Source: JACRPZ01 sp040758255 (GTDB taxonomy: Bacteria; Nitrospirota; Thermodesulfovibrionia; UBA6902). Taken from it: 14,327 nucleotides of DNA. Shown here one piece after another: positions 1 to 7,137 of the stretch. A program made the translations under genes and the position numbers. The number at the start of each line of letters is the position of its first letter. The first letter of the stretch is position 1. The stretch is from the NCBI GenBank assembly GCA_040758255.1, contig JBFLVX010000049.1, positions 1 to 14,327 of the forward strand, read 5' to 3'. The notes below the pieces were generated by a model. The model did no database searches, had not been told where the DNA came from, and was given only the letters and a program-made list of their open reading frames with translations.

Positions 1-564
1 CGTTCTGCCGGTATCACCGCGCCGATAATAACGTTGAGCAACGTAACGCGGGATGGTCTGGATGATATCAAACGGTTGTTGCTGCCTGGAAAGACTTATT
101 GCTTCGTCGGGTCGTCAGGGGTTGGCAAGAGCACGCTGATTAATCATTTGATCGGCCGTGGGATGCTGGAAACCAAGGCTGTCAGCGGGACAGGCGAAGG
201 CCGGCATACGACTGTTCGTCGTGAGCTGATTCGTCTCGAGGGAGGTGCGCTGGTTATCGACAACCCTGGAATGCGTGAATTTGGCATTTTGGGCGCGGAG
301 GGCGGCATAGGTAGTAGTTATTCTGACATCACTGCCCTCTCATCTAACTGCCGTTATCGGGACTGTGGCCATACAGGGGAACCGGGCTGTGCCGTGCTTG
401 AGGCTGTGCATTCCGGCGAAATTAGCCGGGAGCACTTGGAAAACTACCTGAAACTCAGGAAAGAGTCCGAGTTCTACCAAATGTCCTATGCTGAAAAGAG
501 AAAGAAGGATCGGGACTTTGGCAGATACATTAAGTCGGCAAAAAAGGACTTAAAGGATGACTAA
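1..564 (+). CDS. rsgA: RsgA-type ribosome small-subunit-dependent GTPase, 3' part (5' end outside window)
   Basis: The frame is open from base 1, so the true start lies upstream; the TTG at 34 is only an internal codon. RsgA is a circularly permuted GTPase that acts late in 30S subunit maturation. Visible here, numbering from the codon at 34: the P-loop GSSGVGKST at about residues 26-34, a run of Gly/Thr residues for switch I, the G3 motif DNPG at 76-79, and a C-terminal zinc site C106, C111, H113, C119 with the family's 5-2-6 spacing. The NKxD (G4) motif, which comes first in this permuted fold, and the OB domain must lie upstream. The tail is basic and helical, as usual. It converges on queC with 53 bp between stops. 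By eye it is somewhat richer in G and C than its neighbours. Family assignment is firm; start unknown. Confidence 0.93.
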   Translation, partial: RSAGITAPIITLSNVTRDGLDDIKRLLLPGKTYCFVGSSGVGKSTLINHLIGRGMLETKAVSGTGEGRHTTVRRELIRLEGGALVIDNPGMREFGILGAEGGIGSSYSDITALSSNCRYRDCGHTGEPGCAVLEAVHSGEISREHLENYLKLRKESEFYQMSYAEKRKKDRDFGRYIKSAKKDLKDD

Positions 565-617
565 TGTTTCATTTGTTATTATAACGGCGTGTTGCGAAGC
601 GTTCTTAATGATATTCT

Positions 618-1310
618 TTAAGAAATAAGAGGGTCTTTAATGCCGGCTTCGTCGAATCCCCGCGCTCTTAAAAGACAGCTGTCACATCGCAGGCAAGGAA
701 CATATCGTCCATTCTCCTGAACAGGGTCATAACAACTCCATGTAAGCGCATAGTCAACACCGAGTTCAATGCCCTTCTTTACAATCTCGGACTTGGTGAG
801 ATTTATTAACGGAGTGCGTATTTTAAACCTTGCCCTGCCCTCAACGGAAGCCTTTGTCGCAAGGTTCGCCATATCTTCATATGCCTTGATATATTCAGGC
901 CTGCAGTCAGGATAGCCGCTGTAATCAACCGCGTTAACGCCGATAAATATGTCTTCTGAATTTATCGTCTCAGCCCACGCCAATGCAAATGATAAAAAGA
1001 TTGTATTTCTTGCAGGGACATAAGTAACCGGGATAACATTTATTTCCGTATCTTTATTCAGCCGTTCTTTAGGCACTTCCATGTCTGATGTCAGGGCTGA
1101 TCCGCCGATCTCTCTCATATCAAAGCGAATGATAAGATGTTTCCTGACATCATACCTGACTGCAATGCGCCGCGCCGATTCAAGTTCTACGCCGTGTCTC
1201 TGTCCATAGTCAAAACTAAGGGCATACACTTCATACCCCTCAGCCTTTGCCACAGCCATAGCAGTAGTAGAATCAAGGCCTCCGCTTAGCAAAACTATTG
1301 CAGGTTTCAT
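618..1310 (-). CDS. queC: 7-cyano-7-deazaguanine (preQ0) synthase QueC
   Basis: QueC converts 7-carboxy-7-deazaguanine, ammonia and ATP to preQ0, the precursor of queuosine in tRNA. The 230-residue length is normal. The PP-loop pyrophosphatase motif SGGLDS is at residues 9-14, followed by the family block FDYGQRH at 33-39. The middle holds the conserved YVPARNTIFLS segment (98-108). The zinc site is formed by C193, C206, C209 and C212 in the typical C-x12-CLRCDSC arrangement. No other queuosine gene is next to it, and a 285-bp spacer carrying an inverted-repeat element separates it from the operon upstream. I see no good Shine-Dalgarno sequence before the ATG at 1310 and no preQ1 riboswitch. 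Confidence 0.97.
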   Translation of the reverse strand: MKPAIVLLSGGLDSTTAMAVAKAEGYEVYALSFDYGQRHGVELESARRIAVRYDVRKHLIIRFDMREIGGSALTSDMEVPKERLNKDTEINVIPVTYVPARNTIFLSFALAWAETINSEDIFIGVNAVDYSGYPDCRPEYIKAYEDMANLATKASVEGRARFKIRTPLINLTKSEIVKKGIELGVDYALTWSCYDPVQENGRYVPCLRCDSCLLRARGFDEAGIKDPLIS

Positions 1311-1346
1311 AATTATTATTCGGTTATTTCTTATTTTAAGTTGGTA

Positions 1347-1504
1347 ATTCCCCCTTAAAAAAGGGGGTTAGGGGGTTGTTAAGACTTGCATTCATAATTG
1401 GTATTTATAAAGCAACGTCCTTGATACTATTGCAAGTTTTAAGATTATTTTTTAACGGATTGTTTTATAACAACCCCCTTCATCCCCCTTTACTAAGGGG
1501 GAAT
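1347..1504. repeat. 158-bp inverted-repeat element (MITE-like)
   Basis: The two ends are inverted copies of each other: 1347-1381 (35 bases, starting ATTCCCCCTTAAAAAAGG) against 1468-1504 read on the other strand (37 bases, starting ATTCCCCCTTAGTAAAGG), differing by a few substitutions and a 2-base indel. Each arm contains its own small hairpin, CCCCCTT-4 nt-AAGGGGG (1350-1367 and 1484-1501), followed or preceded by a second run of five G or C. A further inverted pair, ACTTGCA at 1384 and TGCAAGT at 1431, lies inside. The element has no coding capacity and sits between the stop of the PATAN gene and the start of queC. No clear target-site duplication is visible beyond A/T-rich flanks. It fits a non-autonomous transposable or extragenic palindromic repeat. 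Confidence 0.75.
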
Positions 1505-1595
1505 AAAAAAGACTTTCTAAACATTTTGCTCACTCAATTTGAGAAAGAGCTATAATTCATATAATGATAGCAATGATCGGAAGGGATGTAAAGCA

Positions 1596-2645
1596 TCAAT
1601 ACACATCATCTTCAGTACCCTCTATTCCATCCGGGCCCATGCTGAAGAGGCTGAAGCCGTCCTTAGACGGTCTGTATATGTATGGCCTTCCCCATGAATC
1701 TTCCTCCTCCACAATAAATTCTTTCTCATCAGGATACCGGCCATTTTCAATTTGATATATGTCAGTTTCTTCTCTTAATCTCTCAATCTTTGAGTCAGCC
1801 CGCACATGACTTAGAGCCATGAAGGTATCAAAAACTCCCTTAAGCGCAACGAACAATACAATTGCCGCGATTATTAAGGTTGTTGTTATAAAAGGTTTCT
1901 CAGATACGCTTACCTGAACTACTTCCTCTTCTCTCGCTTCTTTATAAATGTCAATAACAGCAGGCGCTATGATGCCCTTCTCCTCAAGCGATATCAGCGC
2001 CCTGGATGTATCAAAATCTCCTGCCGGGCTTACGCTGATTATTGTGCTCACATCGCTTACGCCGTCAACAAGATTGAAAACAGCCATCTCGGTCTCGTCC
2101 AATTGTCCCGGCTCCGGCTCTTTCTTAAGCTCAAATATCGTATCCAGATCAAGCTTCCCTTCAATCAGAGACCATTCATCAACAGTCCTTAGGCCGTCCA
2201 TCAGAAGATGCTGGGTATCTATAGAGACCGGGAGTTCAGTGTCAGGGGACATCTCCTGAGCAATAAATTCATATCTGCCCTCTTTCCAGGCAAAAATATT
2301 TGCAATAGCTTCAGTAATTCGTTCCTTTATAGCCGCCTGAAGCACTTCTTCTGAAACCAGCCCGCGCCTTAGAAATACGATGCCGAGCTTTATCTTTTCT
2401 TCTTTCTGGATCTCCAGGGCAACATTCAGGTTATCGGAGGTTATTAAGCCTTTTTTTACCAGGATACTGCCGAGCTTGAAATCCCCTAATTTTCTCTTGG
2501 ACTCAACGCCTGAAATATTCCCGTTAATAAGGCTTATTTTTACCGTGTCCTTATTGCCGATAACATTCAGCACACCGCTCTTCTTCTGAAAGTATATCAA
2601 CTGAAGAATATCAGCCAGCCCGAATTCCTCTAAAACGCCTTCCAT
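1596..2645 (-). CDS. PATAN (DUF4388) protein with transmembrane helix and GspG-like C-terminal domain
   Basis: 349 residues from the ATG at 2645. The frame is open further upstream, but the sequence before MEGVLEEFGL merely overlaps the TPR gene and is not family-like; AAAGGTAG lies just upstream. Residues 1-130 match the PATAN/DUF4388 pattern (FGLADILQLIYFQKKSGVL, later GRYEF), a domain found in regulators and gliding or polarity proteins. Residues 183-226 look like a small winged-helix-like unit. One hydrophobic helix spans about 252-272. Residues 288-349 resemble the C-terminal half of type II secretion major pseudopilin GspG: a YPDEKE stretch, DSWGRPYIYR (316-325), then FSLFSMGPDG and a terminal Asp-rich EDDVY, the region that binds calcium in GspG. 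There is no N-terminal prepilin signal, so this is not an ordinary pseudopilin. It begins 2 bp after the TPR gene stop, implying co-translation. Role unknown. Confidence 0.85.
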   Translation of the reverse strand: MEGVLEEFGLADILQLIYFQKKSGVLNVIGNKDTVKISLINGNISGVESKRKLGDFKLGSILVKKGLITSDNLNVALEIQKEEKIKLGIVFLRRGLVSEEVLQAAIKERITEAIANIFAWKEGRYEFIAQEMSPDTELPVSIDTQHLLMDGLRTVDEWSLIEGKLDLDTIFELKKEPEPGQLDETEMAVFNLVDGVSDVSTIISVSPAGDFDTSRALISLEEKGIIAPAVIDIYKEAREEEVVQVSVSEKPFITTTLIIAAIVLFVALKGVFDTFMALSHVRADSKIERLREETDIYQIENGRYPDEKEFIVEEEDSWGRPYIYRPSKDGFSLFSMGPDGIEGTEDDVY

Positions 2646-2647
2646 TT

Positions 2648-4459
2648 TCAGTCTACCTTTCTCAGAATATTCATAACTATTGCGAAATAAAAAATAATAA
2701 CACCCGCAATCGACAGCCACATAACAGTGCTTGTAAACTGCGCCATTAAAACTGACGGCATAACTAACGCCCATATGAAAGCGGATGATATGAAGAAGAG
2801 AAATAAGAATAAAATTAAGAAACCGGAAATAAGCTCCTCAAAATATATATGACCGCTGCCGGGAAGAAACAGAGTCATTATTCTTAACTTGTAGTTCCTG
2901 TACTCTCTATAACGATTTATCTCAACCTTCCTTGCCATCCTGTCTTTCGGGCTGAGTTCAGTGGTTCGGGAAAGGGTTTTAAAGCATGTGGGGCAAATAT
3001 CATCTTCTGCGATCTCTTCTTCTTCGCATGCACTGCAAAGGATCCTTCCGCATTTTTGACATCTGAACGCCTTCTTAGGAGTCTTCTTGTCGTAAATGGT
3101 TACAGCGGCAGTTATTAGTAAAAGCAGGAATATGGCGAAAGGGGCCGGCACAAAAGTGAAGATGTTTCCGATCCGGCCTGAGGAAGCCTTCCCTGGTATG
3201 CGTTGAAATGCCAGAGCCCGTAATTCATTATTGCCTATCACCTCGTCTACAACAGAGCTTTTGGCGGAATGGCCTTTGATTATCGCAAATGAGGCAACTT
3301 CCGCTTCGCTTACTTCAAGCGATTTTTTATAGAAAGCATCGGCATCTTTAAACTCAAAAAGCTCATTCTTCAACTGGCTCAGGTTGTAATATGCTGAAGC
3401 CAGCTCTTTAGACTGTAAAGATTTATCGTAGTACAGGAATGCGTTTTTATAGTCGCCGAGGCCGACATAGCAGTTTGCCATATTATTGTAAATCTTTGCG
3501 TCATTCCCCTTTCCAAGGAGATTCTCGTAAGCTTTTATAGCTTCATTGTAATTGCCTTTTTGTTTTTTATTTAAAGCATATGACAGAAGCGTCTCGTAAT
3601 CTTCCTGCCCTTTCTCAAAGTAAGCGGCATTGCCGGTATATAACCCGCCGTTAGTATTGATAATGCTTCTCATCGTGGCGTCAGTGTGTGCATTAAGATA
3701 TGTAGAAAGGGAAGGAATAAACAAGATAGCTATAGCAGAGATAAAGAAGATGCTGTATACAAGCGCTTTCTCTTTCTTCTTTAAATAGACCCAGAAGGGG
3801 AGCATAAAAGCAAATATCCCGAATACCGGGCCTAAGAAAACAAGGATTATTGACGGGATGAGAAGAAAGATCTTTTTTCTGTCTTCAATAATATCATGCA
3901 GATAGATTCTGAATCTGGAGAATGCCAGCAAGGCAATAAAGATGGTTATGGCTGCGAATAAAGCTATATAAATACCGGCAAGCAGCATGCCAGCTGTCTT
4001 GAATGACCACCAGAGATTGTCTGTAAGCGCTTTCCATGCATCAAGCATATAGCCTACAGATCCGATAAAGCCTTTTGGAGAGAACGAGAAGGTTGCCTTT
4101 GCCATCTTTAAATATGGTTGCGGCATCTGGGGTGACAGCGCTATAGCGGTTTCAAAAAAAGCGATTGCTTCTGTTTTGTTATCATTATCTAAAGCCTCCT
4201 CACCCTTTTTAATAAGAGCGGTTGAGTATGGCTCCATGTTGCTGAACCTGTTATCAACTTTGTAGTAAGACAAAGAATCGAGTTCACTCAGCCTGGGCGA
4301 ACCATGAAGAGTCTTTTGTGGTTTATTTTCAACAGGGAGTGGATCAGAATTATTCACCTGCTCATCTGAAAAGACGTATTGAGATGACAGCAATATGCCG
4401 GCAGTGAAACAAAGAACGAACAGGAATTTCAGTTTACTGATCAAACGATATCCTTTCAT
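2648..4459 (-). CDS. TPR-containing polytopic membrane protein with zinc-ribbon-like motif
   Basis: 603 residues. An N-terminal hydrophobic segment at about 10-28 looks like a signal peptide or anchor. A first TPR-like unit lies at about 80-118, membrane segments at about 153-180, 196-225 and 233-250, and a second run of TPR units at about 285-385 (KGNYNEAIKAYENLL, LGDYKNAFLYYDKSL). Then come a helix at 434-455, a cytoplasmic-looking cysteine module C467-x2-C470, C475-x2-C478, C489-x2-C492, and a C-terminal pair or trio of helices starting at LPGSGHIYF (532-540). The cysteine spacing suits binding of one or two zinc ions. The ATG at 4459 lies 3 bp after plsY; a TTG at 4444 preceded by AAAGGA is an alternative start that keeps the signal-like segment. 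Its position between plsY and the PATAN protein suggests an envelope scaffold, but I recognise no named family. Confidence 0.85.
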   Translation of the reverse strand: MKGYRLISKLKFLFVLCFTAGILLSSQYVFSDEQVNNSDPLPVENKPQKTLHGSPRLSELDSLSYYKVDNRFSNMEPYSTALIKKGEEALDNDNKTEAIAFFETAIALSPQMPQPYLKMAKATFSFSPKGFIGSVGYMLDAWKALTDNLWWSFKTAGMLLAGIYIALFAAITIFIALLAFSRFRIYLHDIIEDRKKIFLLIPSIILVFLGPVFGIFAFMLPFWVYLKKKEKALVYSIFFISAIAILFIPSLSTYLNAHTDATMRSIINTNGGLYTGNAAYFEKGQEDYETLLSYALNKKQKGNYNEAIKAYENLLGKGNDAKIYNNMANCYVGLGDYKNAFLYYDKSLQSKELASAYYNLSQLKNELFEFKDADAFYKKSLEVSEAEVASFAIIKGHSAKSSVVDEVIGNNELRALAFQRIPGKASSGRIGNIFTFVPAPFAIFLLLLITAAVTIYDKKTPKKAFRCQKCGRILCSACEEEEIAEDDICPTCFKTLSRTTELSPKDRMARKVEINRYREYRNYKLRIMTLFLPGSGHIYFEELISGFLILFLFLFFISSAFIWALVMPSVLMAQFTSTVMWLSIAGVIIFYFAIVMNILRKVD

Positions 4460-4462
4460 AGG

Positions 4463-5092
4463 TCAGGCCGCTTTTGCGCCAATCCTTGATTCAGTTCCAT
4501 TAATAAGTTTTTTTATGTTCTGTTTATGCTTTAATACTATCAAAATTGCAAGTAATATTCCAAAGAATATTTTAATAAATGAACCGCCTGACAATAAATA
4601 TATTAAAGGCAAAGATAGAACCGCGCTGATGGCGGCAAGCGAAGAGTACCTTGTCAGGGCTGCAATCAATATCCAGACAAGCAAAGCAACCGCGGCAGAC
4701 ACCGGACTGTAAACAGCGATAACTCCAAAACCTGTAGCAACCCCCTTCCCGCCTTTAAATGAGAGAAAGACCGGAAAGATATGTCCGATAACTGCTGTCA
4801 GGCCTATCACCCCTTCCCATAATTCAGCTCCGGAGGCTGCATTGCCAAACATTTTCCTGAATATCAGAAGCGGTATCGCGCCTTTTAAAGAGTCTCCAAT
4901 AAGGGTCAATAAAGCCGGCACCTTGCCTGCTGTTCTAAGCACGTTTGTGGCGCCTATGTTTTTACTTCCGGATGCTCGCAGGTCTATCCCCATTCTCTTC
5001 CCAATAAGCAGTCCGAAAGGTATGGAGCCGATGAGATAAGCAACAGGGACAAGAAGATAAAGCGCCGGATTTAAAATCAGGGGGTCTGTCAC
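4463..5092 (-). CDS. plsY: Acyl-phosphate:glycerol-3-phosphate acyltransferase PlsY
   Basis: PlsY transfers an acyl group from acyl-phosphate to the sn-1 position of glycerol 3-phosphate, the first step of phospholipid synthesis in most bacteria. It is a small polytopic inner-membrane enzyme. With a GTG start at 5092 the protein is 209 residues, the normal size. All three family motifs are present: SGSKNIGATN at 41-50, GHIFPVFLSFKGGKGVAT at 103-120, and KHKQNIKKLINGTE at 188-201. The GTG overlaps the pgsA stop as GTGA, matching the coupling elsewhere in this operon. The frame stays open upstream to 5158, but that extension lies wholly inside pgsA and is not PlsY-like. Confidence 0.95.
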   Translation of the reverse strand: MTDPLILNPALYLLVPVAYLIGSIPFGLLIGKRMGIDLRASGSKNIGATNVLRTAGKVPALLTLIGDSLKGAIPLLIFRKMFGNAASGAELWEGVIGLTAVIGHIFPVFLSFKGGKGVATGFGVIAVYSPVSAAVALLVWILIAALTRYSSLAAISAVLSLPLIYLLSGGSFIKIFFGILLAILIVLKHKQNIKKLINGTESRIGAKAA

Positions 5093-5613
5093 AACCGTTT
5101 TCCAAAAAGTATAAAGTATTGAACTCCTGAGAATATGCCGATAAGCATTGCGACCCAAAGAAACGCTATGCCTACGCTGTACAAATCTATGCCGATAAAT
5201 TGGGACTTATCAACGAGCAGAACAAGAATAGCTGTTATCTGGGCACCCATCTTTATCTTTCCGCCTGCCTCGGCAGGGATAACAATATCTTTTGAAAGCG
5301 CAACGATTCTCAGTCCTGTGACAGTAAATTCCCTTGCGATGATCACTATCGCTATCCATGCCGGGACCAACTCCATGTCAACAAATATAATAAGAGCAGA
5401 GATCACAAGAAGTTTGTCGGCAATAGGATCAAGGATAATGCCGAATTTCGTCACCTGCTTTGACCTCCTTGCAATATATCCGTCAAGGAGATCCGTTATA
5501 GAGGCGATCGCGAATATTACAGCTCCCAGCATGGGATTTCTTGCGGCAACAAAAACAAAGAGAGGGATAAGAAGTATTCTGCTGAAAGTAATTGTTGTGG
5601 GCAGATTAAACAA
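5089..5613 (-). CDS. pgsA: CDP-diacylglycerol-glycerol-3-phosphate 3-phosphatidyltransferase PgsA
   Basis: PgsA makes phosphatidylglycerol phosphate from CDP-diacylglycerol and glycerol 3-phosphate in the inner membrane. The 174-residue length is typical. The CDP-alcohol phosphotransferase signature D-x2-DG-x2-AR-x8-G-x3-D-x3-D is complete: D41, D44, G45, A48, R49, G58, D62, D66. The remaining sequence is mostly hydrophobic helices. The start is TTG at 5613, well supported by AGGAG six bases upstream, and it overlaps the end of kdsC by 8 bp. The stop overlaps the plsY start by 4 bp. Phosphatidylserine synthase is a related alternative, but the N-terminus (LPTTITFSRILLIP) is PgsA-like. Confidence 0.94.
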   Translation of the reverse strand: MFNLPTTITFSRILLIPLFVFVAARNPMLGAVIFAIASITDLLDGYIARRSKQVTKFGIILDPIADKLLVISALIIFVDMELVPAWIAIVIIAREFTVTGLRIVALSKDIVIPAEAGGKIKMGAQITAILVLLVDKSQFIGIDLYSVGIAFLWVAMLIGIFSGVQYFILFGKRL

Positions 5614-6172
5614 AGAACTCTCCTGATACCTTTTGCCAGAGTCCGGATGATTTTAATATCAGATCCGTGAACTCTCTGACCGCTCCCCTGCCGCCGTATT
5701 TCTTCATCACAATATCAGCATGCTTTTTTGCCTCGTCATCCGCATCAGCCGGAACAGCGGACAGCCCGGCTCTTTTCAGGAGTTCAACATCAACAATATC
5801 ATCGCCCATAAAAGCCACATCTTCATCCTTGAAATTGTATTTCTTTAATATCCTTTCGTAAACCTCTGACTTTTTATAAACCTTCTGGAATACGTCTGTA
5901 ATGCCAAGCTCTTTTGCACGGATATCAACGACCTTTGATCTTCTGCCCGTAATAATTCCTGTTTTTATCCCGGCTTTGCTTAACATCTTTATGCCGTGGC
6001 CGTCACGAACATGAAATCTCTTGAACTCGTTACCGTCGTTGTCAAGAATAATACTGCCGTCCGTCATAACTCCGTCAACATCGAGGATGAGGAACTTAAT
6101 ATTCATGGCTTTATCTCTAATCGTCTTCTTTTTCTGTATTCTGTGTTCTGTATTCTGTATTCTCTTCTTCAT
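5606..6172 (-). CDS. kdsC: 3-deoxy-D-manno-octulosonate 8-phosphate phosphatase KdsC
   Basis: A HAD-family phosphatase that removes phosphate from Kdo-8-P. HAD motif I is DVDGVMTDG (residues 31-39 of the long form), motif II is the IITGRRS stretch, and GDDIVDVELL supplies the late acidic motif. The block FHVRDGHGIKML is characteristic of KdsC, and there is no large cap domain, as expected for the tetrameric C0 type. Start choice is open. The ATG at 6172 overlaps the kpsF stop as ATGA and gives 188 residues, but its first 22 residues are low-complexity sequence encoded by a 7-bp tandem repeat. The ATG at 6106 gives MNIKFLILDVDG, close to the usual family N-terminus, with a weak GAG eight bases upstream. 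Enzyme identity is secure whichever start is used. Confidence 0.94.
   Translation of the reverse strand: MKKRIQNTEHRIQKKKTIRDKAMNIKFLILDVDGVMTDGSIILDNDGNEFKRFHVRDGHGIKMLSKAGIKTGIITGRRSKVVDIRAKELGITDVFQKVYKKSEVYERILKKYNFKDEDVAFMGDDIVDVELLKRAGLSAVPADADDEAKKHADIVMKKYGGRGAVREFTDLILKSSGLWQKVSGEFFV
6132..6163. repeat. 7-bp tandem repeat at the 5' end of kdsC
   Basis: About 4.5 copies of TTCTGTA (plus-strand reading) run from 6132 to 6163, with a single change (final A to G) in the second copy. They lie between the two candidate kdsC start codons and encode a low-complexity Arg/Gln/Asn/Thr/Glu stretch. The unit is not a multiple of three, so gain or loss of one copy would shift the long reading frame while leaving the downstream start untouched. 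Confidence 0.85.
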
Positions 6173-7137
6173 ACTATCCCGGCCTTCAGGAGATCATGTA
6201 AATGGATAACTCCTTTTATGTTATCTTCTTCATCGGTCACCATCAGCACAGTAATAGAGTATTTCTCCATTATTGATACGGCCTTTGCAGCAAGTATGCT
6301 GCTTGTTATTGTCTTAGGTTTGGGTGTCATGACATCTCCTGCTTTAAGCGAGAAGAATTTATCTCCCCATTTCTCAAGCCCCCTGCGCAGGTCACCGTCG
6401 GTTATTACCCCCTGCATTTTATGATTGCTGTCAGTAACTCCTGTAATGCCCAACCGCTTGGAGGAGATCTCAATGATAGCATCTTTCATGAGCGTTTCGA
6501 GGTTAACTGAAGGCACGGCAGCGCCTGTATGCATCAGGTCTTCTACTGTTGTAATAAGCCTGCGGCCCAGGTTCCCTCCCGGATGAAAGAAAGCAAAATC
6601 CTCTTTGCAAAAACCCCTCTTATTAAGCAGCGTCACCGCCAGCGCATCCCCCATTGCAAGCGCCGCGGTTGTCGAAGCAGTAGGCGCAAGGCCCATCGGG
6701 CATGCCTCCTCTTTTACTGAAACATCAAGCGAAACATCAGACGCCTTTGCAAGCGCGGATCGAGGATTTCCGGTCATTGCAATAATTTTGATATCCATCC
6801 TCTTTAAGGTTGGAAGTATCCTTATAAGCTCCTCGGTATCTCCGCTGTTTGATATTGCAAGCGCCACATCGCCTTTTGAAACAACGCCCACGTCGCCATG
6901 GCTCCCTTCAGCAGGGTTGAGATAAAACGCCGGAGTGCCGGTGGACGCGAGGGTTGCCGCGATCTTTTTGCCGATAATGCCGGATTTCCCCATCCCCGTC
7001 ACAACAACTTTACCGGTACACGCGTACATTATTTCAATCGCATGGATAAAGCTTTCATCAATGCGGCCAATCAGCGCGCTTATCGCCTCTGATTCGATCT
7101 TCAAAATCTTCTTTGCCTGATTGATGATATCTTTCAT
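6169..7137 (-). CDS. kdsD: Arabinose-5-phosphate isomerase (KdsD/KpsF family)
   Basis: This enzyme interconverts ribulose 5-phosphate and arabinose 5-phosphate, the substrate of KdsA. The first ~200 residues are a SIS (sugar isomerase) domain with GMGKSGIIGKKIAATLAS, a PAEGSHGD block and the phosphate-binding SNSGDTEE. Two CBS domains follow (about 203-262 and 268-324, each opening with a DLM or DVM motif), giving the usual full-length architecture. The ATG at 7137 overlaps the kdsA stop as ATGA and has AAGGGG five bases upstream; a GTG two codons earlier (7143) is an alternative. KpsF and KdsD are paralogues that sequence alone does not separate well; neighbouring kdsA and kdsC favour the general LPS pathway. 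Confidence 0.94.
   Translation of the reverse strand: MKDIINQAKKILKIESEAISALIGRIDESFIHAIEIMYACTGKVVVTGMGKSGIIGKKIAATLASTGTPAFYLNPAEGSHGDVGVVSKGDVALAISNSGDTEELIRILPTLKRMDIKIIAMTGNPRSALAKASDVSLDVSVKEEACPMGLAPTASTTAALAMGDALAVTLLNKRGFCKEDFAFFHPGGNLGRRLITTVEDLMHTGAAVPSVNLETLMKDAIIEISSKRLGITGVTDSNHKMQGVITDGDLRRGLEKWGDKFFSLKAGDVMTPKPKTITSSILAAKAVSIMEKYSITVLMVTDEEDNIKGVIHLHDLLKAGIV

Noticed and set aside
1..564. Recent horizontal transfer of rsgA because of richer GC
   Set aside because: The difference was judged by eye on a partial gene and could reflect ordinary variation.
1311..1346. preQ1 riboswitch ahead of queC
   Set aside because: The short leader has no stem-loop followed by the A-rich tail expected of preQ1 aptamers, and most of the upstream space is taken by the inverted-repeat element.
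1350..1501. Hairpins in the inverted-repeat element as intrinsic terminators
   Set aside because: The CCCCC/GGGGG stems are not followed by a T run on either strand.
2646..2774. N-terminal extension of the PATAN protein beyond 2645
   Set aside because: It overlaps the membrane-coding 3' end of the TPR gene, and the family N-terminus begins exactly at the ATG at 2645.
5093..5158. N-terminal extension of PlsY
   Set aside because: It lies wholly inside pgsA and is not PlsY-like; the GTG at 5092 gives the normal length and a GTGA overlap.
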